Positions 27,215-35,140 of a stretch of 64,000 bases of DNA are shown here, one piece after another. Each line of letters starts with the position of its first letter. The stretch's first letter is position 1. Below the pieces are notes generated by a model. It saw nothing but the letters and a program-made list of their open reading frames with translations. It was not told where the DNA came from and searched no databases. Origin of the DNA: Haliea sp. (GTDB lineage: Bacteria > Pseudomonadota > Gammaproteobacteria > Pseudomonadales > Halieaceae); contig JADJAL010000033.1 in assembly GCA_016704305.1 (NCBI GenBank), forward strand, positions 1 through 64,000, read 5' to 3'. The translations under genes were made by a program, and so were the position numbers.

Positions 27215-27916
27215 CTACTCAAGTTCCTTGAACTGGCCATGCCGCAGAAAATAGAGGGTTTGATCAATGACGGCCTGGTTTCTCATCATCAGCGGATGGG
27301 TGGTTGGCAATGCAACAAAATCATTCATGTGCTCAACCTTTGTCGACTCGACGGATACCTTCCCATCATTGTCCCCCGGCAAAAGTGTGGACAGGAGGAG
27401 GTTGATACTTTGCGTACCGGCAATCACACCAAGCTCAAAATCAACCGGGCCCAGCGCTTTTGGAATGTCGGCAGGACCGGTGCCGAGTTGCAATCCCGCA
27501 GGCCCATTCAGCAATTCAAAAACCGTCAGGTCCTTCAACGCATCAACGATTTCGCTGCCCTGGTTGGGTGGGCCGAGCATGACGACACGACCGATGTCAT
27601 CCCGCTTGTTGGCCTTGAGGTACATACGCACCAGAATTCCGCCCATGGAGTGCGTAACGAAATCAATCCTCGTCGCCGATCGCCTCGCGCATTCAGCAAT
27701 GCCCTCGCCAACGGCAAGACCGGCCAGTGTCTCGATCGGGTGCTGCGTGGAGGGATAATCGACATTGACCACGGTAAATCCCTCCTCCACTAACCGCTCC
27801 TCCAGCGTCGTCATGGAATCGGCTGTGCGCGCCAGCCCGTGCAGCAACACGACGCATTCCTTCGCGTGTGCTGCCGCGCTCAGCATGAGCATTAGCATCA
27901 GCACGCCTGTCTTCAC
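27215..27916 (-). CDS. Secreted lipase/esterase-like alpha/beta hydrolase
   Basis: 233-aa hydrolase from GTG at 27916, which gives a short signal peptide (VKTGVLMLMLMLSAAAHA). The fold begins CVVLLHGLARTADSM. The nucleophile elbow is VTHSMGGILVRMYL (T in place of the first Gly), followed by VVMLGPPNQGSEIVD, a lipase/PGAP1-like pattern. A late DGKVSVESTK and THPLMM supply candidate acid and His. A longer in-frame start at 27964 overlaps the DUF2970 gene. Likely a periplasmic or extracellular esterase; substrate unknown. Confidence 0.78.
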   Translation of the reverse strand: MKTGVLMLMLMLSAAAHAKECVVLLHGLARTADSMTTLEERLVEEGFTVVNVDYPSTQHPIETLAGLAVGEGIAECARRSATRIDFVTHSMGGILVRMYLKANKRDDIGRVVMLGPPNQGSEIVDALKDLTVFELLNGPAGLQLGTGPADIPKALGPVDFELGVIAGTQSINLLLSTLLPGDNDGKVSVESTKVEHMNDFVALPTTHPLMMRNQAVIDQTLYFLRHGQFKELE

Positions 27917-27944
27917 AGTCTGTCGCTCATCGGCTGTTCGCAGT

Positions 27945-28181
27945 TCATCGGGTGATATAGGCAACCAATATTATCAGCCCCGTCACAATGAGCGCGAAAT
28001 AAAGCACTGCGGCGAGAAACACATGCAACCCGTTGGCGCGCCGAAAATCGCTGACGCGTTGCTCGCGCTTGCGTACGCCAAGATGGCCTGAAAGGATGAT
28101 GACCAACAATTCCCTGAATGACAGTGGCGGCTGCGGCGAATCGTCATCATCGTTGTGCTGCCCACTATTTCTATCGTGCAT
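27945..28181 (-). CDS. DUF2970 small membrane protein
   Basis: 78-aa protein from the ATG at 28181. A hydrophilic Asp-rich start is followed by SFRELLVIILSGHLGVRKREQRVSDF, then a C-terminal transmembrane helix (FLAAVLYFALIVTGLIILVAYI). This layout matches DUF2970, a family of uncharacterised proteobacterial membrane proteins. It is 28 bp upstream of the lipase gene and could be co-transcribed. Confidence 0.78.
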   Translation of the reverse strand: MHDRNSGQHNDDDDSPQPPLSFRELLVIILSGHLGVRKREQRVSDFRRANGLHVFLAAVLYFALIVTGLIILVAYITR

Positions 28182-28354
28182 ATAAATCTTCACTGCAAAG
28201 GGCAAGTCTAACTCAACCCGGGCTTGAACCGCGCGGTCTTTCGTCGGCGGCATTCGTCGGCAGCATTGCCAATGCATGGACACTCATCTACGCTCGCTCT
28301 TCGCAAAAACGCCTTGTGCCTTCAAAAAATGGCTTTGATACTTTTCCTATGCTA

Positions 28355-28624
28355 ATGACAAAGATAAAAATTAAAGTCGTGCCTGGAGCGTCCGGCTCAG
28401 GTATTAGCGGGTGGCTTGGCGAGTATTTGAAAGTCAGGGTGTCTCAGCCACCAGAGAAAGGCAAAGCCAACGCCGCTGTAGAAGCTGTTGTTTGCAGCGC
28501 ATTAAATCTACCCGCTGGTTCTGCAAAAATAGTATCAGGCTTGAGTTCGCAACGAAAAACCATGGAGATACATGGGCTATCAAGCGCGGAGATTCATCAG
28601 CGGCTTTCCAATCTCAATACCTGA
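28355..28624 (+). CDS. DUF167/YggU-family protein
   Basis: 89-aa protein matching DUF167: TKIKIKVVPGASGSGISGWLGE, then LKVRVSQPPEKGKANAAV and SGLSSQRKTMEIHGL. Function unknown. An ATG at 28349 would add two residues. The gene is visibly richer in A+T than its neighbours, which may point to transfer or simply to weak codon bias in a small gene. It is followed by a large imperfect dyad at 28651-28707. Confidence 0.85.
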   Translation: MTKIKIKVVPGASGSGISGWLGEYLKVRVSQPPEKGKANAAVEAVVCSALNLPAGSAKIVSGLSSQRKTMEIHGLSSAEIHQRLSNLNT

Positions 28625-28650
28625 AAATGCCCCGCACCACACAACGCTTG

Positions 28651-28707
28651 TCCAATGGATACACGCGTCCCACTGCTGCGCGGCCGGCTCCGCGTGTTTG
28701 CGTTGGA
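28651..28707. repeat. Two-block imperfect inverted repeat (attC-like or terminator)
   Basis: TCCAA-tggat-ACACGCG (28651-28667) pairs with CGCGTGT-ttgcg-TTGGA (28691-28707): two matched stems separated by equal 5-base internal loops around a 23-base GC-rich apex. A short outer match, ACAAC at 28641 with GTTGT at 28734, lies beyond it. It falls between convergent DUF167 and the AraC gene. The layered stem recalls folded integron attC sites, but consensus core 7-mers are not clean and there is no T-tract. Confidence 0.45.
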
Positions 28708-28737
28708 ATGGCCTGCATTACAACGTAGTGCCTGTTG

Positions 28738-29793
28738 TTAGAGCGAGTGTACTTCCTGGCTTTTGCGCCACTGCACGGGGCTCATGCCGGACCAGCGTTT
28801 GAATGCATGGCTGAACGCGGAGACGTCCGCATAGCCGAGAGTGAAGGCGACCTGCTTGGTGTTTAGCGTCGCATCCGCCAACAGGTGCCTGGCCTGGGAA
28901 AAACGCATGGCCTCGACTTCACTGCGGAATGTCGTGCCGGCAGACAGCAACTGCCTGCCGAGGGTGCGGCGGTTGATGCCCAGAAGCGTGGCCACCTCTT
29001 TCTGTTTGCACAATCCACCACGCAGCAGGGTTCGCAGCAGGATCAGAATTTCATCGGTGTCGGCTGGCTCATTGTGATGCAGCTGCCGCGCCTCGCGCAG
29101 CATTTGGTTGTACACCAGGGGGTCCGCGCCGGGGGGCGATTTCTCCAGCCAGCGCCGATTGAATACCAGGCCGGAAGACACCGCGCCGAAGCGTACCTGG
29201 CAGCGAAAAAATTTGTCGAAGGGGGTCCGATCACCGGGCCTTGAATGTGCCAACAATACTTCCGTGGGGGACCAATTGCGGCCGCACAACGCGCGCAGGA
29301 TATTGCAGCCTATCGCGATCGCGCAATCGCAAATCTGGTCTGCTCCGGCAACGTTATGATTGATAATCGAGTATTGCAGGCGCGCCAGCACCCCGTCGCG
29401 CTCCAGTGTGATGAACGCGCCCCGGTCATTGAGCCCCCGGTAGCGGATCAGGTTTGACAGCGCGGTGTCTACGTCACTCGCGTTCTGTATCGTGTACCCC
29501 AATACGCCAAGGGCGGTGGCAGGCACTTGCTGCCCCACTAGCAGGCCAAAATGGGGGCAGTCGCAGACTTCCGCGCAGAGAGCGAGCAGCCTGCCAATCG
29601 TGGCGAGAGGAACAATAGTCTCGGGGTTGCCCAACTGCTTGAGGGAAAGACCTACTCGCCGCAATAGTGGCTTCGGGTCATGCCCGAACTGCTGCAGCAC
29701 CCCGGGTATCGCCATGACCGTTCCAGCGCGGATATGGCCTGGCGGCGGCATGTAATTCTGACTGACTGCAGCTGCGATAGGGTTGTTGTACAT
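28738..29793 (-). CDS. AraC-family transcriptional regulator (arabinose_bd-type N-terminus)
   Basis: 351-aa regulator. The N-terminal ~200 residues match the OruR/ArgR-like sensory domain found in AraC proteins that respond to lipophilic or amino-acid ligands (VLQQFGHDPKPLLRRVGLSL, LLVGQQVPATALGVLGYTIQ). The C-terminal HTH_18 domain has EVATLLGINRRTLGRQL, then FTLGYADVSAFSHAFKRWSG and MSPVQWR. The start codon is 32 bp from an 84-bp element that recurs upstream of the sulfatase at 35 kb, making this protein the natural candidate to bind both. Confidence 0.92.
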   Translation of the reverse strand: MYNNPIAAAVSQNYMPPPGHIRAGTVMAIPGVLQQFGHDPKPLLRRVGLSLKQLGNPETIVPLATIGRLLALCAEVCDCPHFGLLVGQQVPATALGVLGYTIQNASDVDTALSNLIRYRGLNDRGAFITLERDGVLARLQYSIINHNVAGADQICDCAIAIGCNILRALCGRNWSPTEVLLAHSRPGDRTPFDKFFRCQVRFGAVSSGLVFNRRWLEKSPPGADPLVYNQMLREARQLHHNEPADTDEILILLRTLLRGGLCKQKEVATLLGINRRTLGRQLLSAGTTFRSEVEAMRFSQARHLLADATLNTKQVAFTLGYADVSAFSHAFKRWSGMSPVQWRKSQEVHSL

Positions 29794-29825
29794 AAGGGAA
29801 GCTGAAGCGGCGCCATCAATAGATG

Positions 29826-29909
29826 TGTCTCAATTTAACAACAAATTGTTACACTCGAGCAATGCCAAAGTATCGACTGTACATTAACCTGCTTTAGCAG
29901 TCGCCTCAG
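29826..29909 (+). promoter_or_regulatory. 84-bp duplicated promoter element, copy 1
   Basis: Begins TGTCTCAATTTAACAACAAA and ends CCTCAG; it aligns without gaps to 35045-35128 with 64 of 84 identities counted by hand. It contains the dyad CAATTT-AACAAC-AAATTG (29831-29848), a conserved ATGCCAAA, CGACTGTA.ATTA (possible -10 region) and the dyad CTGCTTTAGCAG. It lies between the AraC gene and the exported-protein operon. Most likely an operator/promoter read toward the operon. Confidence 0.75.
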
Positions 29910-30001
29910 TCAATTGCCAACGCATAACTGGTAAGCGGGCGTCATCTGGCGTAATGGCAATTACAACCCGTAAATGCCGAACGATAACCTGGAGTGAATT
30001 T

Positions 30002-30331
30002 ATGAAGGCAGTTACCTCTTTAGTATTTATTCTCGCGCTTGTTTCCGGCTGTGCGGCGCAGGCCCCGGCACCACAGCAGCAGGTACAGGCGAACCTTGAT
30101 AAGCCGATAGACTGCTCCACGGCAGCAGCAGATATCCAAACCTTGAACAGCGAGAAAGCCCGCACCTCGCAAGAGATCGAGGACGGCGCCAGCTCCATTA
30201 TTCCCGTGGGCGCGGTCGCGCATATGTTTGGTGGCAGCGAAAAGGACTCCTTCGAAATCGGCACCGGCGAGTACAACAAGAAGCTGGATGCGAAAATTGC
30301 CCAAATCCGCCTGCAGTGTAATGTCAATTAA
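30002..30331 (+). CDS. Small lipoprotein of unknown function
   Basis: 109-aa lipoprotein. The signal peptide MKAVTSLVFILALVSGC ends in lipobox VSGC; a Gln/Ala/Pro linker follows. The mature part has two further cysteines (in DCSTAA and LQCNVN) that could pair, plus a short hydrophobic stretch SSIIPVGAVAHMFGG. ATG at 30002 has GGAG eight bases upstream. First gene of a five-gene exported-protein operon; its TAA overlaps an ATG (TAATG) just before the next gene's own start. Family not recognised. Confidence 0.7.
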   Translation: MKAVTSLVFILALVSGCAAQAPAPQQQVQANLDKPIDCSTAAADIQTLNSEKARTSQEIEDGASSIIPVGAVAHMFGGSEKDSFEIGTGEYNKKLDAKIAQIRLQCNVN

Positions 30332-30342
30332 TGGAGGTTCAC

Positions 30343-30630
30343 ATGATGCTACGTCCTTTGCGCTACCTTGTTGTCAGCAGTGTTTTCCTCGCCGGCGTCG
30401 CCAGCGCGCAAGACACCCCCATACTTGATATGGTCGCCAACAAAGTCATCGAGAAGTACGAGAACGCCACCTGCGAGCAACTGTGGGAGCAGAAGGGCCA
30501 GCCGAAGTCGCCTGAGCAGCAGGCAGTGATCCAGAAGCTGCAAAGCGATCCTGAAATGCGCACTGTTTTCATCGACAAGATTGCTGCGCCCATTGCCAAT
30601 AAAATGTTCAGCTGCGGGATGATTCCATGA
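30343..30630 (+). CDS. Small exported protein of unknown function
   Basis: 95-aa protein with a signal peptide (MMLRPLRYLVVSSVFLAGVASA, cleavage before QDTP). The mature ~73 residues are largely helical and carry two cysteines (in ATCEQLW and FSCGMIP), likely one disulphide. GGAGG lies about five bases before ATG 30343; an ATG at 30331 inside the previous stop is less likely. Overlaps the DUF2092 gene by ATGA. I do not recognise the family. Confidence 0.68.
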   Translation: MMLRPLRYLVVSSVFLAGVASAQDTPILDMVANKVIEKYENATCEQLWEQKGQPKSPEQQAVIQKLQSDPEMRTVFIDKIAAPIANKMFSCGMIP

Positions 30631-31451
30631 TGCGTGCACTCGCTCGATATTTACTACTGGGTACCTGCAGTTTACTAGTGGCTGCGCAGGCAGGTGCTGA
30701 GACGCCGAAACCAGATGCCAGTGCCACGCCCGCACAAAACGTCAAAAAGATGGAGCTCGAACCGCGTGCGGTAGAGGTTATCAAGGCGATGTCAGCGACG
30801 CTCGCTGGTGCTTCAAGCATCACATTCACCGCGCTGGTATCAGAGGAAAGTCCCAGCCGACTCGGCCCCGCATTGATGTACACCACGCGCAATAATGTCA
30901 CGCTGCTAAGGCCCAACAATCTGAAAGTGATCACGCCCGGTGACGGCCCCGCCAATGAGTTCTACTATGACGGCAAGACCATTGTCACCTACGCACCTGC
31001 CGAAGATATGGTGGCGACGGCTCCAGCGCCACCGACGATCACCGGTGCACTGCAGTTGGCGTTTGATACAGCGGCGATTTATTTTCCATTTACCGACCTC
31101 ATCGTCGACGATCCCTACGAAATTATTGCCAGCGATATGCAGCTGGCGTTTTATATCGGGCAATCGACTGTGGTAGGCAACACCACCACCGACATGATCG
31201 CCTACGCCAACGAGGACGTATTCGTGCAGGCATGGATAGGGACCGAAGACCATCTACCGCGGATGATGCGTGCCGTTTTTGCCGACGATCCGCTGCGCCT
31301 GAGGCATCAGGTGGAATTCAGTGAATGGCAATTGAATGGCGTGGCGAAGGACGAATCTTTCGCCTCGGTGAAGGCTGCCGATGCAAAACCCATTCCGTTC
31401 GCACGACCAGACCAGAAGCCCGTGTCACCGACCAAAGGAGGCAAGCAATGA
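30627..31451 (+). CDS. DUF2092 periplasmic protein
   Basis: 274-aa exported protein: signal peptide to about residue 24 (AAQAGA/ETPK), then a DUF2092 domain (LEPRAVEVIKAMSATLAGA, SITFTALVSEE, a YTTRNNVTLLRPNNL stretch, NEFYYDGKTIVTYAP). The domain pattern of a beta-sheet that asks whether a strand is coloured by hydrophobic load recalls LolA/LppX-like carrier folds, so lipid or lipoprotein binding is a reasonable guess, unproven. Overlaps both neighbours by ATGA, so it is translated with them. Confidence 0.78.
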   Translation: MMRALARYLLLGTCSLLVAAQAGAETPKPDASATPAQNVKKMELEPRAVEVIKAMSATLAGASSITFTALVSEESPSRLGPALMYTTRNNVTLLRPNNLKVITPGDGPANEFYYDGKTIVTYAPAEDMVATAPAPPTITGALQLAFDTAAIYFPFTDLIVDDPYEIIASDMQLAFYIGQSTVVGNTTTDMIAYANEDVFVQAWIGTEDHLPRMMRAVFADDPLRLRHQVEFSEWQLNGVAKDESFASVKAADAKPIPFARPDQKPVSPTKGGKQ

Positions 31452-32224
31452 AAGCGAATACTGTCGGTGCGGTTGGATTGATAGTAATACTGTGCGTACC
31501 AGTGACGGCGCAGGCGTACCGAGGCGCCAACCGATGGGGCGGCACAACGACGCACTCCTATGGTTCCACCAGCATGTCGGATCGCTGGGGCGGCAGCATG
31601 TCGCATACCCGAGGCGAGGGAACTACTGCGACCGGAGCTTACGGTGGCACGGCCACACATGAGGAGGGATCGGGGCAGACCGATTTTTCTAAGGACGGCG
31701 ACTCAGCCACCCACACCTATGGCGAAGGCACTTCCGCGACCAATGCCTATGGCGGCAGCGCCTATCACGCCGAGGGTTCCGGTTATACCAGCTATACCAG
31801 CGCCAACGGCGCGACCGCCTACCACAGCCCCTATTACGGCGATCCCTATGTCGGCTATCACCCCCCGGCAACGGTAAATTACTACGGCTCGGGCTGTTAC
31901 GAGTGCTCGGACAACAACAACGATGCCGGTGCAGCCGCCGTCGCCGGCGCCGTAGTCGGCCTTGCGGCGGGGGCGGCCGTCGCGGGCAGTGAAGAAGCGG
32001 CCGCAAACGCCAACACCGCGAATGCCTATAACGCCGGTTATGACGCAGCTGCAGCCAATGCGCCTGGAACTTTTGCCATGGGTGAGGTGGTTGCGAGGCT
32101 ACCAGCAGGTTGCACCTCGCCGCCGATTGCCGGCAACAACACCTATTTCCTGTGCGGCAATACCTGGTTCCTGCCCGCTTCAGGTGCGAATGGTGTTTAC
32201 TTTCGCGTGGTGCCGGCACCGTAA
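31448..32224 (+). CDS. Gly/Ser/Thr-rich repeat envelope protein with glycine zipper
   Basis: 258-aa exported protein. Signal peptide to VTAQA (~23). Residues ~24-125 hold two ~37-residue repeats with the core GEGT.AT.AYGG.A.H.EGSG, preceded by a weaker partial copy. A tyrosine/proline-rich stretch follows (YYGDPYVGYHPP), then a glycine-zipper-like hydrophobic segment at ~166-186 (AAVAGAVVGLAAGAAVAG). The C-terminal domain has two cysteines and the pattern LPAGC...YFLCGNTWFLP...GVYFRVVP, found in small outer-membrane-associated proteins. It could be an adhesive or matrix-like surface protein. Confidence 0.7.
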   Translation: MKANTVGAVGLIVILCVPVTAQAYRGANRWGGTTTHSYGSTSMSDRWGGSMSHTRGEGTTATGAYGGTATHEEGSGQTDFSKDGDSATHTYGEGTSATNAYGGSAYHAEGSGYTSYTSANGATAYHSPYYGDPYVGYHPPATVNYYGSGCYECSDNNNDAGAAAVAGAVVGLAAGAAVAGSEEAAANANTANAYNAGYDAAAANAPGTFAMGEVVARLPAGCTSPPIAGNNTYFLCGNTWFLPASGANGVYFRVVPAP

Positions 32225-32356
32225 ATTTCAGCGCTTGAATCAATCGCAGCCCCAGGCCGAGCGACGCTACGCTAGCGCGCTCAGTCTGTGTCTTCGCGCG
32301 TGCCACACTTCGAACCGGTCTTTTTCAAACAAAGCCTTTAGCCTCAGGAGCATCGC

Positions 32357-33070
32357 ATGAAAACCATTCTCCACAGTGTGTTACTGCTACTCACAGCTTC
32401 TCTTTGTGTAGCTGGCTGTGCAACCAGCGAAGTAACCAGCGACGAACAGATGACCAGTGGGGCATTGCCTCGCCCGAATACCATCTGGGTCTATAGCTTC
32501 GCGGGATCGCCGGACGGCGTGCCCCCTGAATCCAGCCTGGCAGGGCAGTTGTCGTCATTTGATGCACCCCTTCCTGACGACACGGCTGCAGGCCAGCAAG
32601 TTGGCGGTGAGATCGCATCGAGCCTGGTTACGGACATCAACGCGATGGGGCTGAGTGCGGTCGTTGCTTGGCCGGGTGCCCAGCCGCAGATCAACGACAT
32701 TGTGCTGCACGGTTACATCATTTCAATGAACGCCGGCAACGAGCAGGAGCGCGCAATAATCGGACTGGGTGACGGCACTTCGCAATTATCGGTGGCGGTG
32801 GAAGGATTCCAAATGACAAGCGAGGGACTGCGTGAACTCGGTGCCGGTTCAACGGAGGCCACCGGCGCCAAGTCGCCGGGCGTGGGCGTCGGCCTGGTCG
32901 TTTCGCTGATCTCGCACAACCCGCTCAGCCTCATCGTTACCTCTGCAGTCCAGTTGGACCAGGAGCACACCGGTAAAGGCGGCCTCAGCGGAAGAGCGAC
33001 GCAGACCGCGAAGGAGATTGCAGGCCAGCTGAAAACCAAGTTCCAGGAGCAGGGCTGGATTCCCTATTAG
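32357..33070 (+). CDS. DUF4410 lipoprotein
   Basis: 237-aa lipoprotein; signal peptide with lipobox VAGC at about residues 19-22. The mature part has the DUF4410 layout: TIWVYSFAGSPDGVP near the start, a long variable stretch, VVAWPGAQPQINDIVLHGYI, then a Gly/Val-rich hairpin (GVGVGLVVSLIS) and a C-terminal helix AKEIAGQLKTKFQEQGW. Function unknown, probably on the inner leaflet of the outer membrane. Separated from the repeat protein by 132 bp and likely the last gene of the operon. Confidence 0.75.
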   Translation: MKTILHSVLLLLTASLCVAGCATSEVTSDEQMTSGALPRPNTIWVYSFAGSPDGVPPESSLAGQLSSFDAPLPDDTAAGQQVGGEIASSLVTDINAMGLSAVVAWPGAQPQINDIVLHGYIISMNAGNEQERAIIGLGDGTSQLSVAVEGFQMTSEGLRELGAGSTEATGAKSPGVGVGLVVSLISHNPLSLIVTSAVQLDQEHTGKGGLSGRATQTAKEIAGQLKTKFQEQGWIPY

Positions 33071-33101
33071 GCGATAGACAACCCGGGGCGCAGGGTCGCG
33101 G

Positions 33102-34322
33102 CTACCGCCAGTTGTAGTTGAAATCCAGCAGCATCGTGTAGGGATCCTTGGTCTTGCCGGCAACCCGACCTTTGAGTGGGGAGTCACCGGTATCGATCGG
33201 CGCACTGCCGGTGTCGATCAGGTCGATGCTGAACTGCACATCGTTGCCACTGGCAAGCTTGTAGGTAATGCCACCGCCCACGCCCCAGATCTCGTCCAGA
33301 TCCATACCGAAGGTGCGGTTCGCGTTGTCGACCGGCTGTTCCACCCACATGATACCCACTGCGCCACGCATTTTGGCGTTGATCGGCCAACTGGTGCCGG
33401 AGGTAACCATGTAAAAATCGTTGAACATGCCCTGCGGCACGTTGAGCGTGCCCTCCTCCATATACACATCCGTCACGCCAAAATCCGAAAACTCCATCCA
33501 CATGACATCGACGGTGAAGTCCCAGTCGTTCTGCAGGCGATGGTAGAGGCCAATACCCGCGTTCATCGGCACATTGTCCGCGACTTCGATGGTCTGGCTC
33601 TGGATGCGATCGATCACCGCCTGCGGCCGGCGCACATTCGCCAGGTCGACTTCGGTGTCCATGTCGATGTTGATCTCGGAGTTGTAAACAAGGCCTACCC
33701 GGGTGTCGGGTGAAAAACTGTACAGGGCGCTGATCGAAAACCCGGCGCCCACGCCATCCGCTTCCGCCGTCAGCTTGCCATCGTCATGGGTTTCTCCATT
33801 CAGGCTGTTGCTGACTTGCGTGCGAATCTCCGAGTCGCTGTACATAATGCGGCTGGCGGCGCCGAGGGAGAGGTTGTCGTTAACGCGATACGAAACTGCG
33901 GGACTGAACGCGATGTAAACCAGGGAGAACCGGTCGCTGTAGTAGCGACCGGCCCAGTTGGGACCATTGGTCGCACCAAAACCGGTGGGCACGTTCAGCG
34001 AGGCGCCAAAGTGCCAGTCCTGCTGGTACTGGCGAGAGTAGAAGAACGAGGGGATCAGGGTGGGATCGGAGTCGCGCGGGTTGCCGCCCTCCACCGTCGT
34101 GACATTTTCATTCACCTCGAAAGAGGAGAAGTCCACGACCAGTATCGGGTTGCCGCTCATCTGGGTGCCTTCGAGCATCGACATGCCCGCGGGATTGGAG
34201 AACACCGTCTCGGCGCTGTAGGCCCTCGCGAACAGGCCGGTAAAAGCCGGCCCGGTGGCATAGACCGGTGCAGAAGCAATGCAGGTGGCGAAGAAAAAAA
34301 CTGGCACAGAATTCAGTTTCAT
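33102..34322 (-). CDS. FadL/OmpP1-family outer membrane transporter
   Basis: 406-aa beta-barrel of the FadL family, which takes up hydrophobic compounds (fatty acids, aromatics, alkanes). Signal peptide to VYATG; the plug begins GPAFTGLFARAYSAETVFSNPAGM, with the family NPAGM motif. The protein alternates barrel strands to a C-terminal LLDFNYNWR, ending in an aromatic plus Arg rather than the usual terminal Phe. It is convergent with the DUF4410 lipoprotein gene and follows a small lipoprotein on the same strand. A role in importing sulfated lipids handled by the neighbouring sulfatases is speculation. Confidence 0.88.
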   Translation of the reverse strand: MKLNSVPVFFFATCIASAPVYATGPAFTGLFARAYSAETVFSNPAGMSMLEGTQMSGNPILVVDFSSFEVNENVTTVEGGNPRDSDPTLIPSFFYSRQYQQDWHFGASLNVPTGFGATNGPNWAGRYYSDRFSLVYIAFSPAVSYRVNDNLSLGAASRIMYSDSEIRTQVSNSLNGETHDDGKLTAEADGVGAGFSISALYSFSPDTRVGLVYNSEINIDMDTEVDLANVRRPQAVIDRIQSQTIEVADNVPMNAGIGLYHRLQNDWDFTVDVMWMEFSDFGVTDVYMEEGTLNVPQGMFNDFYMVTSGTSWPINAKMRGAVGIMWVEQPVDNANRTFGMDLDEIWGVGGGITYKLASGNDVQFSIDLIDTGSAPIDTGDSPLKGRVAGKTKDPYTMLLDFNYNWR

Positions 34323-34515
34323 GCAGTCCTCTGGACAAATGTTATTGCGGCAGTTTTGCAGCGCAGGGAGCCCTGGTTTGCACCTGTAATTCCAGGCGAT
34401 GATCCGCGCTGCTTACCACCACGGACATGGACAAGCGTGGATTGCGCTACGAGCCGACTGGCCGGCAGATTCGAGACCCCGGGCCAGTCGTTCTCGGTAT
34501 ACCTGTCGGAAGAAT

Positions 34516-34848
34516 TTATTGCATCGAATCCACGCGCGAGGCACCGGCGAAGCAGGAGTTGCTGCCGTTGTCGGGACAAATCACGACATAACTGTTGCGT
34601 TTGCCGCAGCCGCTGACGCCCACCGTATATTCGGCCCGTTCATAGCCAAAGCGGAACGAAACGGGTTGCACGGTCTCGCTGGATATCAGTTCACCCGTGG
34701 CCGCAGGGCAGTTCATTTCGAAGGCACCGCGACGCACAGCCATATCGATGGCGGTGGGCTGCATCTGGTCGATGAACGGCGGGCCTGAGGCACAGGCTGA
34801 CAACAGGATCGGCATGGCGATAAGCAATGTAGTGTGTCGTTTCAACAT
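34516..34848 (-). CDS. Small lipoprotein of unknown function
   Basis: 110-aa lipoprotein with lipobox LLSAC at about residues 15-19. The mature part has four more cysteines (in EMNCPAATG, VSGCGKRN, VICPDNG and NSCFAG), suggesting two disulphides and a compact exported domain; CGKRNSYVVIC recalls small proteins often found beside outer-membrane porins. It sits 193 bp upstream of the FadL gene on the same strand and may be co-transcribed. No named family assigned. Confidence 0.68.
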   Translation of the reverse strand: MLKRHTTLLIAMPILLSACASGPPFIDQMQPTAIDMAVRRGAFEMNCPAATGELISSETVQPVSFRFGYERAEYTVGVSGCGKRNSYVVICPDNGSNSCFAGASRVDSMQ

Positions 34849-35140
34849 AACTTGATCCTTATATTTCTATGAACAATCGGGAGCTCTGATTTTCACGAGC
34901 GACCTAATCATAGTAGAAGCGCAAAATCGGTATCAACTCATTTCACGGGAGCGCGCCCTGTCTGTGGCTAACGATGGATGAAGGGAATATCGCGGGGACT
35001 CAGAGGCATCGACAAAAATATCGCGATGAACGACGGCGAAAAAATGTCTCAATTAAACAACAAATTTATCTGAACGAAACATGCCAAATTGCCGACTGTA
35101 AATTACCCTGCTCTGGCAGCCACCTCAGAGTAGCAAACCC
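34849..35140 (+). promoter_or_regulatory. AT-rich intergenic region before the sulfatase operon
   Basis: 292 bp without a gene between the divergent small lipoprotein and sulfatase genes. It is markedly A+T-rich for this genome. The final part, 35045-35128, is copy 2 of the duplicated element; the rest (34849-35044) shows nothing I can identify beyond poly-A/T stretches. Confidence 0.6.
35045..35128 (+). promoter_or_regulatory. 84-bp duplicated promoter element, copy 2
   Basis: Aligns end to end with 29826-29909. TGTCTCAATTAAACAACAAA opens it; ATGCCAAA, CGACTGTAAATTA and CTGCTCTGGCAG are kept. In the last dyad a T-A pair of copy 1 becomes T-G in copy 2, so the small hairpin is preserved. It ends 12 bp before the sulfatase ATG, so its 3' portion is probably 5' UTR. 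The region between the conserved blocks (30-base middle) has diverged. Confidence 0.75.

Noticed and set aside
31540..31850. Possible CRISPR-like repeats
   Set aside because: The repeats are coding, in frame and of variable spacer length; they belong to the tandem-repeat protein. No cas genes seen.
31689..32306. Arg-rich minus-strand open frame opposite the repeat protein
   Set aside because: Opposite-strand image of the Gly/Ala/Ser codons; low-complexity, no start signal.
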